From assembly GCF_001314325.1 (NCBI RefSeq), contig NZ_CP009429.1, positions 1,860,501-1,924,500 on the forward strand: a DNA stretch of 64,000 nucleotides. The letters run 5' to 3'. Numbering within the stretch: the stretch's first letter is position 1; every line of letters begins with the position of its first letter. The notes below the pieces were generated by a model. That model had not been told where the DNA came from. It saw only the letters and a list, made by a program, of their open reading frames with translations, and did no database searches. The translations under genes and the position numbers were made by a program. The DNA is from Sphingopyxis macrogoltabida. Its GTDB lineage: Bacteria; Pseudomonadota; Alphaproteobacteria; Sphingomonadales; Sphingomonadaceae. Positions 45,093-53,811 of this stretch are shown here, in pieces.

Positions 45093-45959
45093 ATGGCAAG
45101 CGGCCCCACTTCGAACAGCTTCATTTCGCAGCGGCTGAAGCTCCACTATGCCGATTGGGGCAATCAGGACGCGCCGCCGCTCTTGCTCGTCCACGGCGGG
45201 CGCGACCATTGCAGGAGCTGGGACTGGGTCGCCGAGCGATTGACCGACCGCTATCACATCATCGCGCCCGACCTTCGCGGCCATGGCGACAGCGCCTGGT
45301 CGCCCGACGGCAATTACGAGATGGGCGCGTTCGTCTATGACCTCGCCCAATTGATCCACCAGCTCGACCTTGCGCCGGTGACGATCGTCGCGCATTCGAT
45401 GGGCGGCAATATCGCGACGCGCTATACCGGCCTCTATCCCGGCAATGTGAAGAAGCTGGTGTCGATCGAAGGCCTCGGTCCCTCACCCGCGGTGCAGGAA
45501 GAGCGGGCAAAGACGTCGTTCGACGAACGCATGCGGCAATGGATCGGCGACAAAAGGCAGGCGGCGGGGCGCTCACCGAAGCGTTATGCGACGCTCGACG
45601 ACGCGCTCGCCCGGATGGCGGCGGAGAATAGCTATCTGACGCCCGAACAGGCGCGCCACCTGACCATCCACGGCATCAACCGCAACGAGGACGGAAGCTG
45701 GAGCTGGAAGTTCGACAATTATCTGAACATCTGGACGATCTTCGACATGCCGCAGGACGATCTGCACCGGCTGTGGGCGAACATCACCTGCCCGACATTG
45801 CTGCTGTACGGCGCCGATAGCTGGGCATCGAACCCCGAGAAGGACGGGCGGATCGAACATTTCAGCACCGCGAAAGTGATCGAGTTCGAAAATGCCGGAC
45901 ACTGGCTCCACCACGACCAGTTCGACCGGTTCATGTCCACGCTAGACGAATTCCTCTAA
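45093..45959 (+). CDS. Alpha/beta hydrolase
   Basis: A 288-residue serine hydrolase. It has the oxyanion loop LLLVHGGRDHCRSWDWVAE, PDLRGHGDSAWSPDG, the nucleophile elbow VAHSMGGNIATRY (serine near residue 102), the late acid region LLLYGADSWAS and the catalytic histidine in FENAGHWLHHDQFD. ATG 45093 is preceded by AAGGA at seven bases; an upstream ATG at 45045 would add 16 residues. Substrate unknown. Confidence 0.93.
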   Translation: MASGPTSNSFISQRLKLHYADWGNQDAPPLLLVHGGRDHCRSWDWVAERLTDRYHIIAPDLRGHGDSAWSPDGNYEMGAFVYDLAQLIHQLDLAPVTIVAHSMGGNIATRYTGLYPGNVKKLVSIEGLGPSPAVQEERAKTSFDERMRQWIGDKRQAAGRSPKRYATLDDALARMAAENSYLTPEQARHLTIHGINRNEDGSWSWKFDNYLNIWTIFDMPQDDLHRLWANITCPTLLLYGADSWASNPEKDGRIEHFSTAKVIEFENAGHWLHHDQFDRFMSTLDEFL

Positions 45960-46005
45960 ACTCCGCCCGTTGCGCGTGACGGGCACGCGCGTCGAGGCGG
46001 CGTCG

Positions 46006-46737
46006 ATGGCCTATACGGGGCAGATTTCAGCACGGCAGCGGATCGCGGCAGGAAGCGGCGCCTTGCTGGCGGTCGCCGCAGTCGGCTTCGGGCTGGTGAC
46101 CGGGCTGGACCTCCATGTCGTTCGCAAGCTGAGCGAAACGATTACGGCGATCGCGATCCCGGCACCGAAACCGCCTCCTGAAACGGTCGTGCCGCCGGAA
46201 AAGCCCAGCAAAGCGGCGAGCGGCAAGGCTGCGCCGGCCAACCGCCACGCGAAGGCTGCGGCGGTCGTCGCGCCGAAACCCAAGATCCCGCCCCCGGTGC
46301 CGCCGCCCGTGGCGGCCGCCTCGCATGCCGGCACCGGCAACGACGCGTCGGCGGGAGCGGCGCCGATCGCAGGCCCCGGTTCCGGCGCCGGCGGGACCGG
46401 CGACGGGACGGGGGCCGGCGGCACGGGCAATGGCACCGGCTCGGGTGGCACGCGCCCGGTCTGGCGCAGCGGCCGGATCGACGACGACGATTATCCGGCC
46501 ACGGCGAGCCGGGCGAAGATCGGCGGCGAAGTCGAGACTCTCTTCACCATCCTGCCGACCGGGCGCGTGACCGGGTGCCGGGTGACGCGGTCGAGCGGCG
46601 ATGCCTCGCTCGACGCCACGACCTGCCGCCTGATCGAAAAGCGCTTTCGTTTCAGGCCAGCGACAAATGCGAACGGCGAACCCATCGCCAGCCAATATGG
46701 CTGGCGGCAAAGCTGGTGGCTCGAACGACGACGCTGA
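46006..46737 (+). CDS. TonB-like energy transducer
   Basis: A 243-residue protein with an N-terminal membrane anchor (SGALLAVAAVGFGLVTGLDL), a Pro-rich linker (PAPKPPPETVVPPEKP) and a Gly/Thr/Ser-rich low-complexity stretch (GSGAGGTGDGTGAGGTGNG), then a C-terminal TonB_C domain (GEVETLFTILPTGRVTGCRV then LIEKRFRFRPATNANGEPI). The two C-terminal cysteines, in VTGCRV and TTCRLI, are unusual for TonB and could form a disulfide. It directly precedes the Fur box and siderophore receptor, with which it probably works. Confidence 0.88.
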   Translation: MAYTGQISARQRIAAGSGALLAVAAVGFGLVTGLDLHVVRKLSETITAIAIPAPKPPPETVVPPEKPSKAASGKAAPANRHAKAAAVVAPKPKIPPPVPPPVAAASHAGTGNDASAGAAPIAGPGSGAGGTGDGTGAGGTGNGTGSGGTRPVWRSGRIDDDDYPATASRAKIGGEVETLFTILPTGRVTGCRVTRSSGDASLDATTCRLIEKRFRFRPATNANGEPIASQYGWRQSWWLERRR

Positions 46738-46770
46738 CGCAAACCATCGATTTGCGACAAGTTGCGACTT

Positions 46771-46790
46771 TATCGAGAACGATTCTCAAT
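46771..46790. promoter_or_regulatory. Fur box upstream of the siderophore receptor
   Basis: TATCGAGAACGATTCTCAAT contains the inverted repeat GAGAA-CGA-TTCTC. The identical 20-mer occurs at 52971-52990 before the PepSY operon. The repeat resembles the Fur consensus of alphaproteobacteria and predicts iron repression. Confidence 0.75.
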
Positions 46791-46851
46791 TTCATTGACT
46801 TTGCAACAGACTCGCAATAGCGGGCACCCGTCCATAACAAGGGGGTTCACC

Positions 46852-49212
46852 GTGAAGCAGTCCACATCCGCCACTTTCCTCGCACTGTCGTGCGTCGGCA
46901 GCCTCGTCAGCGCCCCGGCCATGGCCGCCAATGTCGACGAAGCTCAGGATGCACCGGGTACTCGCAGCGACATCGTCGTGAGCGGCACGCTGGCGACCGA
47001 AGTCGAATCGCCCAAGGCGACCGCGCCGATCGTCGACACGCCACAGACGGTCACGGTGGTTTCGCAGGAACAGCTCCGCCAGCAGAATTTGCTGACGCTG
47101 CGCGACGCGCTGTCGACGATCCCCGGTATCACCTTCGGCGCCGGCGAAGGCGGCGGCGGTTATGGCGACTCGATCAACCTGCGCGGCTATTCGGCGAACA
47201 ACGACCTCACGATCGACGGCGTCCGCGACAGCGCTCAGTATAGCCGCACCGATCCCTTCAACCTCCAGCAGATCGAAGTCTACAACGGCGCCAATTCGGT
47301 GTTCAACGGATCGGGCAGCGTCGGCGGCACGATCAACCTCGTCAGCAAGATCCCCTTCGCCCGCAACGCCACGACGGTGCAGGGCGCGGTCGGCACCGAC
47401 AATTATTACCGCGGCGCGATCGACAGCAACTGGCGCCTCAACGATCTGATCGCGGTCCGCATCAACGCGATGTATCATGAGAACGACGTGCCCGGCCGCG
47501 ACGTCGAAAGCTTCAAGCGCTGGGGCGTCGCGCCGTCGATCACGATCGGCGTCGACAGCGACACCAGCCTGACGCTCGCCTATATCCATCAGGACGATAA
47601 CAACACGCCGGTCTTTGGCGTCCCCTTCTACCTCAGCGGCGTCAACGACGGCCCGCTGCCGGGCGTCGACGACAGCGACTATTTCGGCATCGCCAACCTC
47701 GACAAGCAGAAGACCAAGGTCGACCGCCTGACCGCGACCTTCCGCCATGCGTTCAGCGACAACGTGTCGATCCGCAACCTGACGCGCTGGCAGCGCGTCC
47801 ACCAGCTGAGCCAGACGAGCGCACCGCAGGGCGTCTTCTGCCTCGCGAATGGCCTTCAGCCGATCGGCACCGGCCCGGACTCGACCGTCGGCGCGCCCTG
47901 CCCCGCCGGTCAGGATGCCCCCGGCTTCTATTACCCGGCGGGCCCGCGCGGCCTCGTCCGCGACCAGGTCAACGACCTGCTCCACAACCAGACCGACCTG
48001 ACGATCCTCAGTGGCGCCAAGGGCGGTTTCTTCAACACCCTCGTCATCGGCGCTTCCTACAGTCAGGAAGATTATTCGATCGAGACCGCGCAGCTTCTCC
48101 GCAATCCGGGCGGCGCGCTGCCGAACCCGGCGCAGCCGCCGATCAACCTGTCGAACCCGAACACGGTGTGGACCGGCCCGGTCAATTATGTCCGCACCGG
48201 CAACAGCTATGGCGACACGCGCAACTGGGCGATCTATGCCTTCGACACGCTCGAAATCTCGCCGATGTTCGAAATCAACGCGGGCGTGCGGTATGAAAAT
48301 GCCCGCAACATCTTCCGCGCCGATACGGTGACCACGCCGGTAACTGGCGCGGTCTATACCCGCGGTGCCGACCAGGTCAGCGACGAGAATCTCTTCTCCT
48401 ATCGCATCGGCGCGGTGTTCCACCCGATCGAGAACGTCAGCCTCTATGCCGCCTATGGCAACGCCAAGACGCCGACCTCGGCAACGGTCCGCGCGGGCTG
48501 CGGCCTGCCCGCCGCGCCCGGAGCCGCCGATCCTTGCGCCGTTGCCCCAGAAAAGGCGCGCAACATCGAGTTCGGCGCGAAGGCCGAACTGGCCGACAAG
48601 AAGTTGCTTCTCACGGCTGCGCTGTTCCGCAACGAACGCACCAATTTCCGCGTTCCGTCGAACGATCCGGCCCAGCCCGCCTCGCTGCAGGTGCTCGACG
48701 GCCGCTCGCGCGTCGACGGCGTGGCACTCGGCTTGACCGGCAACATCACGCCCAAATGGGCGGTGTTCGCCAATTACACTTACCTCGACAGCAAGGTGAA
48801 GCAGAGCGTGTCGGACTTCTGCCTCGAAAGTGGATGCGTCGATCCGCAGGCGGGCGACCGCCTGATCCAGACGCCGAAGCATTCGGGCAGCCTGTTCACC
48901 ACCTATGCCTTCCCCTTCGGGCTGCAGGTCGGCTACGGCCTCAGCTATCAGGGCAAGTTCGCGACCAACCAGCGCAACGCGCTGCAGCGGACGCAGTTCA
49001 TGGTCGACGATTATCTGATCCACCGGCTCTTTGCGTCGTACGATTTCAAGAACGGTCTCGTGGCGCAGGTGAACGTCAGCAACGTGACGAACGAGGATTA
49101 TTACACCGGCGTTCGCAACAATGCGAATGCGACGACGGGGATCATCACCGGCGGCTGGGCCACCCCCGGCGACTCGCGTTCGGCGGTGTTCAGCCTCTTC
49201 TATAACTTCTGA
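46852..49212 (+). CDS. TonB-dependent receptor, catecholate siderophore type
   Basis: A 786-residue outer-membrane receptor with a signal peptide ending AMAA (about residue 25). It has a TonB-box-like SDIVVSG, the plug domain (IVDTPQTVTVVSQEQLRQQN, GYGDSINLRGYSANNDLTIDGV) and a barrel with the family end FSLFYNF. The Fiu-like sequence QQIEVYNGANSVFNGSGSVGG marks the catecholate group. The start is GTG 46852 with AAGGGGG upstream. It is preceded by the Fur box and followed by piuC, the pairing known for Fiu/PiuA receptors. Confidence 0.94.
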   Translation: MKQSTSATFLALSCVGSLVSAPAMAANVDEAQDAPGTRSDIVVSGTLATEVESPKATAPIVDTPQTVTVVSQEQLRQQNLLTLRDALSTIPGITFGAGEGGGGYGDSINLRGYSANNDLTIDGVRDSAQYSRTDPFNLQQIEVYNGANSVFNGSGSVGGTINLVSKIPFARNATTVQGAVGTDNYYRGAIDSNWRLNDLIAVRINAMYHENDVPGRDVESFKRWGVAPSITIGVDSDTSLTLAYIHQDDNNTPVFGVPFYLSGVNDGPLPGVDDSDYFGIANLDKQKTKVDRLTATFRHAFSDNVSIRNLTRWQRVHQLSQTSAPQGVFCLANGLQPIGTGPDSTVGAPCPAGQDAPGFYYPAGPRGLVRDQVNDLLHNQTDLTILSGAKGGFFNTLVIGASYSQEDYSIETAQLLRNPGGALPNPAQPPINLSNPNTVWTGPVNYVRTGNSYGDTRNWAIYAFDTLEISPMFEINAGVRYENARNIFRADTVTTPVTGAVYTRGADQVSDENLFSYRIGAVFHPIENVSLYAAYGNAKTPTSATVRAGCGLPAAPGAADPCAVAPEKARNIEFGAKAELADKKLLLTAALFRNERTNFRVPSNDPAQPASLQVLDGRSRVDGVALGLTGNITPKWAVFANYTYLDSKVKQSVSDFCLESGCVDPQAGDRLIQTPKHSGSLFTTYAFPFGLQVGYGLSYQGKFATNQRNALQRTQFMVDDYLIHRLFASYDFKNGLVAQVNVSNVTNEDYYTGVRNNANATTGIITGGWATPGDSRSAVFSLFYNF

Positions 49213-49215
49213 TCG

Positions 49216-49254
49216 AAAGGGCGGGCGCGGCGCATTGCCGTTCCCGCCCTTTTT
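49216..49254 (+). terminator. Terminator after the receptor gene
   Basis: AAAGGGCGGG (49216-49225) pairs with CCCGCCCTTT (49243-49252) and is followed by T, four bases after the receptor stop. It would limit read-through into piuC, which starts 16 bases on. Confidence 0.75.
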
Positions 49255-49269
49255 CGCCTAAAAGCCCGC

Positions 49270-49953
49270 ATGATCCGGATCATCCCCGATGTGCTCGACG
49301 CCGATGGCGTCGCAAAACTCCGCGCCATCCTCGACGCCGCGCAGTGGATCGACGGCAACGAAACCTCGGGCCCGCAGGCCGCGCTTGCCAAGCGCAACGA
49401 ACAGCTCCCCGAATTCGGCGAGGCGGCGGCAGAGGCCGGACGGCTGGTGCTCGATGCGCTGGGCCGCAGCCCGCTGTTCATCGCCACCGCGCTGCCGCTC
49501 AAAATCTATCCGCCCTATTTCAATCGCTACGCCGGCGGCGAAAGCTTCGGCGACCATATCGACAACGCGATCCGCATGCGCCGCGGCAGCGATTTCCGGC
49601 TGCGCAGCGACCTGTCGGCGACACTCTTCCTCGCCGACCCCGACAGTTACGAGGGCGGCGGGCTGATCGTCGAAGGCATGGCGGAGGCGCCGGGCATCAA
49701 GCTGCCGGCGGGCCATCTTGTGCTTTACCCCGCGACCACCGTGCACCGGGTCGAGCCAGTAACGTCCGGCGCGCGCGTCGCGAGCTTCTTCTGGATCCAG
49801 TCGATGGTGCGCGACCAGGGACAGCGCAACCTGCTGTTCGACCTCGACATGGGGGTGCAGGGCGCAGCGGCAGCGATGGGTCAAGGCGATGCGACGGTCG
49901 TGCGCCTGACCGGCGTCTATCACAACCTTTTGCGCCGCTGGGCCGACAGCTAG
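49270..49953 (+). CDS. piuC: Fe2+-dependent dioxygenase PiuC (PKHD-type hydroxylase)
   Basis: A 227-residue 2OG-Fe(II) oxygenase. Iron ligands are in [13 protein letters not shown] (HxD) and [17 protein letters not shown], with the arginine for 2-oxoglutarate. Family members lie beside Fiu/PiuA receptors and are iron-regulated; the substrate is not established. It is convergent with the apbE gene, whose stop overlaps its own. Confidence 0.93.
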   Translation: MIRIIPDVLDADGVAKLRAILDAAQWIDGNETSGPQAALAKRNEQLPEFGEAAAEAGRLVLDALGRSPLFIATALPLKIYPPYFNRYAGGESFGDHIDNAIRMRRGSDFRLRSDLSATLFLADPDSYEGGGLIVEGMAEAPGIKLPAGHLVLYPATTVHRVEPVTSGARVASFFWIQSMVRDQGQRNLLFDLDMGVQGAAAAMGQGDATVVRLTGVYHNLLRRWADS

Positions 49954-50912
49954 TCCAGCATCTCGCGCCACGCGCGCGACAGATACTCATTTTTCCCGGC
50001 AAGGATGAAGGCGGCAAGCTGCTGGTCGTCGGCCAGCGCGATCGCCGCCGCCGGCCCCAGCACAGTCAGCGCGGTCGCCCAGCCATCGGCCATCATGCAG
50101 CTACGGTGCAATACGGTGACCGAGGTCACCTCGCTGACGATCGGGCGGCCGGTCCGCGGATCGAAGCTGTGCGAATAATATCGCCCGCCGGCCGCGAAGC
50201 CGCGCCGATAATTGCCCGAGGTCGCGACCGACAGATCGTGCAGTGCGATACGATAGGGCGCGACCGGCGTCGCGGGGGGCACTTCGGTATCGACCCACCA
50301 CGGCTGACCGTCGGGACGAATCCCCTCCCCGCGCAACTCTCCGCCGACCTCAAGCAGGAAATGCCGGACCCCCATATCAAGGAGCCATTCGGCGGCAAGG
50401 TCGACGCCATAGCCCTTGGCGATTCCCGACAGGTCGAGGGCCGCCCCCGCTTCGCGCCGGATGCGCGGGCCGTCGGGATCGAACTCGATCCCCCGCCCCG
50501 CCGATGCTTCCGGAAAATCGGGCACATTGCCGACGGGGCCGCGGCTGCCAAAGCCCCAAGCTTCGGTCAGTTGGCCAAGGCCCGGATCGAACGCGCCGCC
50601 GCTGGCGCGACCGATCTCCAACGCCGCCTCTATCACTCTCGCCAATTCGGCCGGGATCACATGCCAGCTACCAGGCGCAACGCGGTTGAAGCGCGACAGG
50701 TTGGAATCGCGCTCCCACTGGCTCATCTGGGCGACAACGAGGTCGAGCGCGGCTTGCACGCCATGCCGTGTCGCTGCCGGCGGCGACACCGCCTGCAGCG
50801 ACCAGCTCGTGCCCATCGCTTCGCCCGCAAAGCTTCCGATCGCCGCCGCGGCATCGCGCGTGGCGAACGCCGCCGGCGTCAGCGCGCGCGGGATCAGGAT
50901 GCGATCGGTCAG
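49950..50912 (-). CDS. apbE: FAD:protein FMN transferase
   Basis: Attaches FMN covalently to Thr/Ser in exported proteins. The core has [36 protein letters not shown], and [20 protein letters not shown] with the metal-binding Asp. The only standard start in this frame is ATG 50816, which would begin inside the first conserved motif. I place the start at CTG 50912: the 32 upstream codons ([20 protein letters not shown]) read as coding, CTGA overlaps the DUF4198 stop in the same way as ATGA or GTGA elsewhere here, and GAGGTG lies just before it. Final gene of the PepSY-DUF2271-DUF4198-apbE operon. Confidence 0.9.
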   Translation of the reverse strand: MTDRILIPRALTPAAFATRDAAAAIGSFAGEAMGTSWSLQAVSPPAATRHGVQAALDLVVAQMSQWERDSNLSRFNRVAPGSWHVIPAELARVIEAALEIGRASGGAFDPGLGQLTEAWGFGSRGPVGNVPDFPEASAGRGIEFDPDGPRIRREAGAALDLSGIAKGYGVDLAAEWLLDMGVRHFLLEVGGELRGEGIRPDGQPWWVDTEVPPATPVAPYRIALHDLSVATSGNYRRGFAAGGRYYSHSFDPRTGRPIVSEVTSVTVLHRSCMMADGWATALTVLGPAAAIALADDQQLAAFILAGKNEYLSRAWREMLD

Positions 50913-51739
50913 GGCGCCATCACCTCGAGCGTCGTGACATAGCTCGCGCGGCGGGTGATCGGCGGCGGCGCGCCCTCGACGGCGCCCTCGGCCTGCGGGG
51001 TGGTCACGTTGAGCCAGTACATGCCCGGTTCGGGCCAGGTGACTTCGACCTTGCCTTCGGCGTCGGTCTTGAGATCGACCTGCCCCAGTTGGTCGCGGTA
51101 GCGGATACCGCCGGGGATCAGTGTCACCGGCAGCCCGGCCGCAGGCTTACCGTCGAGCAGGAACTGGAAGGTCGCCGCCTCGCCCGCGAACAAGTCGTTG
51201 GGATGCGTCACCGGCACCAGTTCGATACCCTTGCCCGTGGGCTTGAACAGCGTCGTCGTCGGCTCGCCGACGGTCACGAAAATCTCGTTGCGATTGTTCG
51301 ATTCGGCGGTCTTCACATTGGTCGCACCCGCCGGGATCTTTTCGGCAAGGTTCGCGGTGGTCGTCCCGCGCGGCAGGCGCTCGGTCTTGCCGTTCAGATC
51401 ATAGCTGCCGATCAGGCCATCGGACACCGATGCGATACGCCAGGTCCCCTTCTGCGTCAGGTGAACGTCGAAGGTGCTGCGATAGCGGCCAGTCGCCTTG
51501 TTCTCGATCACTGCCTCGCTGCCATCGGGCGCCCACGCCTTCAGCGCATCGAGACGCATCGGCTGATGCTCGAAATAGAAGAGATCGTTCGACACCGCAG
51601 CGTCGACCGTCACCCACACATCGTCGCCCGACAGCACCGTCGACGACGGCATCATCCACTGGCGATGCGCACTCGCCGGAACCGCCGCCAGCGCGACCAG
51701 TGCGACGGTCGCCGCGAAACCCCAAATTTGCTTTTTCAT
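50909..51739 (-). CDS. DUF4198 domain-containing exported protein
   Basis: A 276-residue periplasmic protein (signal peptide ending VPASA near residue 24). After cleavage it begins HRQWMMPSSTVLSGDDVWVT, with the conserved histidine of DUF4198/CbiK-like nickel or cobalt-transport-associated proteins. Central residues contain an Ig-like domain (KPAAGLPVTLIPGGIRYRDQ). It belongs to the Fur-controlled operon; the domain is often near ApbE and iron genes. Exact role unknown. Confidence 0.88.
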   Translation of the reverse strand: MKKQIWGFAATVALVALAAVPASAHRQWMMPSSTVLSGDDVWVTVDAAVSNDLFYFEHQPMRLDALKAWAPDGSEAVIENKATGRYRSTFDVHLTQKGTWRIASVSDGLIGSYDLNGKTERLPRGTTTANLAEKIPAGATNVKTAESNNRNEIFVTVGEPTTTLFKPTGKGIELVPVTHPNDLFAGEAATFQFLLDGKPAAGLPVTLIPGGIRYRDQLGQVDLKTDAEGKVEVTWPEPGMYWLNVTTPQAEGAVEGAPPPITRRASYVTTLEVMAP

Positions 51740-51757
51740 ATTCCTGCCCCTTCGAAT

Positions 51758-52279
51758 TCAGCGGAAAGCGACCGACACGGCGCCCAATTCTGTCGTTCCT
51801 GCCGCGCGTCCGCCTGCGCCGGCCTTCGCCGGCCAGGTAAAGGGAACGCGGAGCAATTCGCGGCCGCCCACTTCGCGCGCCGCTTCGATGACCAGCGTGT
51901 ACTGGCCTGCCGCCTGCGCGCCGAGTTGCGCCCGCGTGAAAGAGATTTTGTGCGTTCCAGGCGCCCGCGTCGCGCCGGTGATGCCGTTGGCGGGAAAGCT
52001 CATCGACCGTCCCGATGCGCGCCACCACTGGCGAACGTCGCGCAGCCATTTGGTGCCCTCGTTCGCCTTCATGTCATGGTCGTACCAGACCGCGACCGTC
52101 TTCGCCTTTGCGCCCGCCTTTTCGACCCAGATCGCGACATAGGGTTTGTGATATTCGGCGACCTTCAGCCGCGGGATAGCGATGGTGACGTCCATCGTGC
52201 CCGGGTCGGCAGCGAGCGCGGGCACGGCGAGCGTCGCGCCGGCGCCGACGGACAGGACGATACGATAAGGCAGCTGCAC
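51758..52279 (-). CDS. DUF2271 exported protein with a flavinylation sequon
   Basis: A 173-residue exported protein (signal peptide ending PALAA near residue 24). Typical DUF2271 features are KPYVAIWVEKAGAKAKTVAV and KWLRDVRQWWRASGR. At residues 101-104 the sequence TGAT sits in SFPANGITGATRAPGTH and matches the ApbE recognition pattern (S/T)GA(T/S), so the last Thr is a candidate FMN site. With apbE in the same operon this is the probable substrate. Ends LGAVSVAFR. Confidence 0.9.
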   Translation of the reverse strand: MQLPYRIVLSVGAGATLAVPALAADPGTMDVTIAIPRLKVAEYHKPYVAIWVEKAGAKAKTVAVWYDHDMKANEGTKWLRDVRQWWRASGRSMSFPANGITGATRAPGTHKISFTRAQLGAQAAGQYTLVIEAAREVGGRELLRVPFTWPAKAGAGGRAAGTTELGAVSVAFR

Positions 52280-52291
52280 GGCGACAATCTC

Positions 52292-52936
52292 CTAGTGGAT
52301 GAAAATGATGGCAATCGCGGCGGGGATCGCAATCCCGGCGCCGACGAGCGGCCATGTGCTCTTTCGCTTGGCCGAATGCAGCCAGAGCAGGAAAAGCCCG
52401 GTAATCGCGAAGATCAGGCAGGCGCCGGCAAAGATATCGATGAACAGGCCCCATGCGCCGCCCGAATTGCGTCCCTTGTGCAGGTCGTTGAGATAGGAAA
52501 TCCAGCCGCGGCTGGTGATTTCGCTGGTCACCGCCCCGCTCGCGCGGTCGATTGCCACCCACGCGTCGCCACCGGGACGGGGCGCAGGCAGATAGACTTC
52601 GTCGGCCGACCATTCGGCCTCCGCCGACGCACGTACAGGAAAATTATCCTCGACCCACGTCGCAACGGGTTTCGGGAGTGGCGCCTTGCCGTCGGCGCGG
52701 TCGGCCGACGCGAGCTGGCGCAGCAGCGGCGGCGGCAATTGCCCCGCCTTTTCGGTGACCACCGGCGATGCTTCGATGTCGGCGGCATGATTGAGCGTGA
52801 AGCCGGTAATCGCGAACAGCAGCAGACCGATGAGGCTGATGGCCGAGCTCATCCAGTGCCACATGTGGAGCTGTTTCAGCCAAAAGGCCTTCCGGCTTTT
52901 TTTTGTCGCCGGTCGCGGAGTTGTGGGTGCGTGCAT
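52292..52936 (-). CDS. PepSY-associated transmembrane protein
   Basis: A 214-residue inner-membrane protein: first helix LKQLHMWHWMSSAISLIGLL with the histidines (HMWHW) typical of heme-binding PepSY_TM proteins, a periplasmic PepSY-like segment (PVRASAEAEWSADEVYL), a second helix IFAGACLIFAITGLFLLWLH, and a final helix. The short loop LNDLHKGRNSG is family-typical. It is the first gene of the Fur-box operon, which suggests electron transfer across the membrane to the flavinylated partner. Confidence 0.88.
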   Translation of the reverse strand: MHAPTTPRPATKKSRKAFWLKQLHMWHWMSSAISLIGLLLFAITGFTLNHAADIEASPVVTEKAGQLPPPLLRQLASADRADGKAPLPKPVATWVEDNFPVRASAEAEWSADEVYLPAPRPGGDAWVAIDRASGAVTSEITSRGWISYLNDLHKGRNSGGAWGLFIDIFAGACLIFAITGLFLLWLHSAKRKSTWPLVGAGIAIPAAIAIIFIH

Positions 52937-52966
52937 CGATGATTTCTGGGCGGAGAGACTATCCGG

Positions 52967-52995
52967 CCATTATCGAGAACGATTCTCAATTACAA
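52967..52995 (-). promoter_or_regulatory. Promoter of the PepSY operon with embedded Fur box
   Basis: TTGTAA (52995-52990) and TAATGG (52972-52967) with a 17-base spacer on the minus strand. The Fur palindrome at 52971-52990 occupies the spacer, so bound Fur would block RNA polymerase. Confidence 0.7.
52971..52990. promoter_or_regulatory. Fur box of the PepSY-DUF2271-DUF4198-apbE operon
   Basis: The same 20-base sequence TATCGAGAACGATTCTCAAT found before the siderophore receptor at 46771. The identity predicts coordinate iron repression of both transcripts. Confidence 0.75.
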
Positions 52996-53022
52996 TATCT
53001 ATTGCAGCTTTTTCGCGGCCTT

Positions 53023-53727
53023 TCAGTGGCGAAGGCCGGAAAGCCACTGCGCGATCATCCGCCTGCCCGCAGCGACAGCGGCGGGGCCATGCAGCCGGTG
53101 ATCGCGGTCGAGCGCTTCCGCGGTACTCCCGGCCTCGACGGCGGCTTCGGGCCATTGCCGCATCCATTCGTCAAACCGCGGGTCGAGGCCCATTTCGGCA
53201 TGGAATTGCAGCGCCAATATATTGGGCCCACGGCGAAAGGCCTGATGGCGATAGGCCTTTGACGAAGCCAATAGCTCGACATCGGGAGGCAAGTCGAACG
53301 TGTCGCCATGCCAGTGAAGGACGGGAACATCCGCGAGTTCGCCGAGCGGAGATCCGGGATCGACGAAGCTCAGCGCATGAAAGCCGACCTCCTTGACTGG
53401 CCCCGCATAGACCCGCGCGCCCATTGCCGCGGCGATCATCTGCGCGCCGAAACAGACGCCGAGCGTCGGCAAACCCGCCTCGATGCGGCGGGCGAGCAAG
53501 CGGAGCTGGCACGCGATCCGCGGATAACGGTCCTGCTCATATACGCCCATCGGGCCGCCCATCATGATCAGCAGTTCGGGCTCGCACAGGTCGATCCCGT
53601 CGAAACCGGCGTCGCCGACGTCGATCCGGTCGAGCGCATAGCCCGCCGCCTCGACCGGATCGCGATACCCCGCGATCCCCTCGTGCGGCACGTGGCGGAT
53701 GATGAGGCCTTGCTTGGTCTGGGTCAT
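53023..53727 (-). CDS. Class I glutamine amidotransferase-like protein
   Basis: A 234-residue GATase1 domain protein. The nucleophile is in LPTLGVCFGAQMIAAAMG, the catalytic His-Glu in LALQFHAEMGLD, and the oxyanion strand is LLIMMGGPMGVYE. There is no synthetase domain, so it is a stand-alone GMP-synthase-like amidotransferase, a family with mostly unknown partners. The ATG at 53727 is preferred over longer in-frame starts. Confidence 0.88.
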   Translation of the reverse strand: MTQTKQGLIIRHVPHEGIAGYRDPVEAAGYALDRIDVGDAGFDGIDLCEPELLIMMGGPMGVYEQDRYPRIACQLRLLARRIEAGLPTLGVCFGAQMIAAAMGARVYAGPVKEVGFHALSFVDPGSPLGELADVPVLHWHGDTFDLPPDVELLASSKAYRHQAFRRGPNILALQFHAEMGLDPRFDEWMRQWPEAAVEAGSTAEALDRDHRLHGPAAVAAGRRMIAQWLSGLRH

Positions 53728-53811
53728 GGCGGGGTCAATGCAGGAGGTTCGATGAACGATGCTTGGCCGGGCTTCTCCGGGCGGCACCAATCTAGCCAGA
53801 ACGCCCTGCCC

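Noticed and set aside
46795..46823. TTGACT-17-TAGCGG as promoter of the siderophore receptor
   Set aside because: The -10 is too poor and the Fur box lies just upstream of it, not between the hexamers, so I left the promoter unassigned.
46792..49023. Minus-strand frame opposite the siderophore receptor
   Set aside because: Composition is antisense-like and the plus-strand receptor has full family motifs, so it cannot be a gene of its own.
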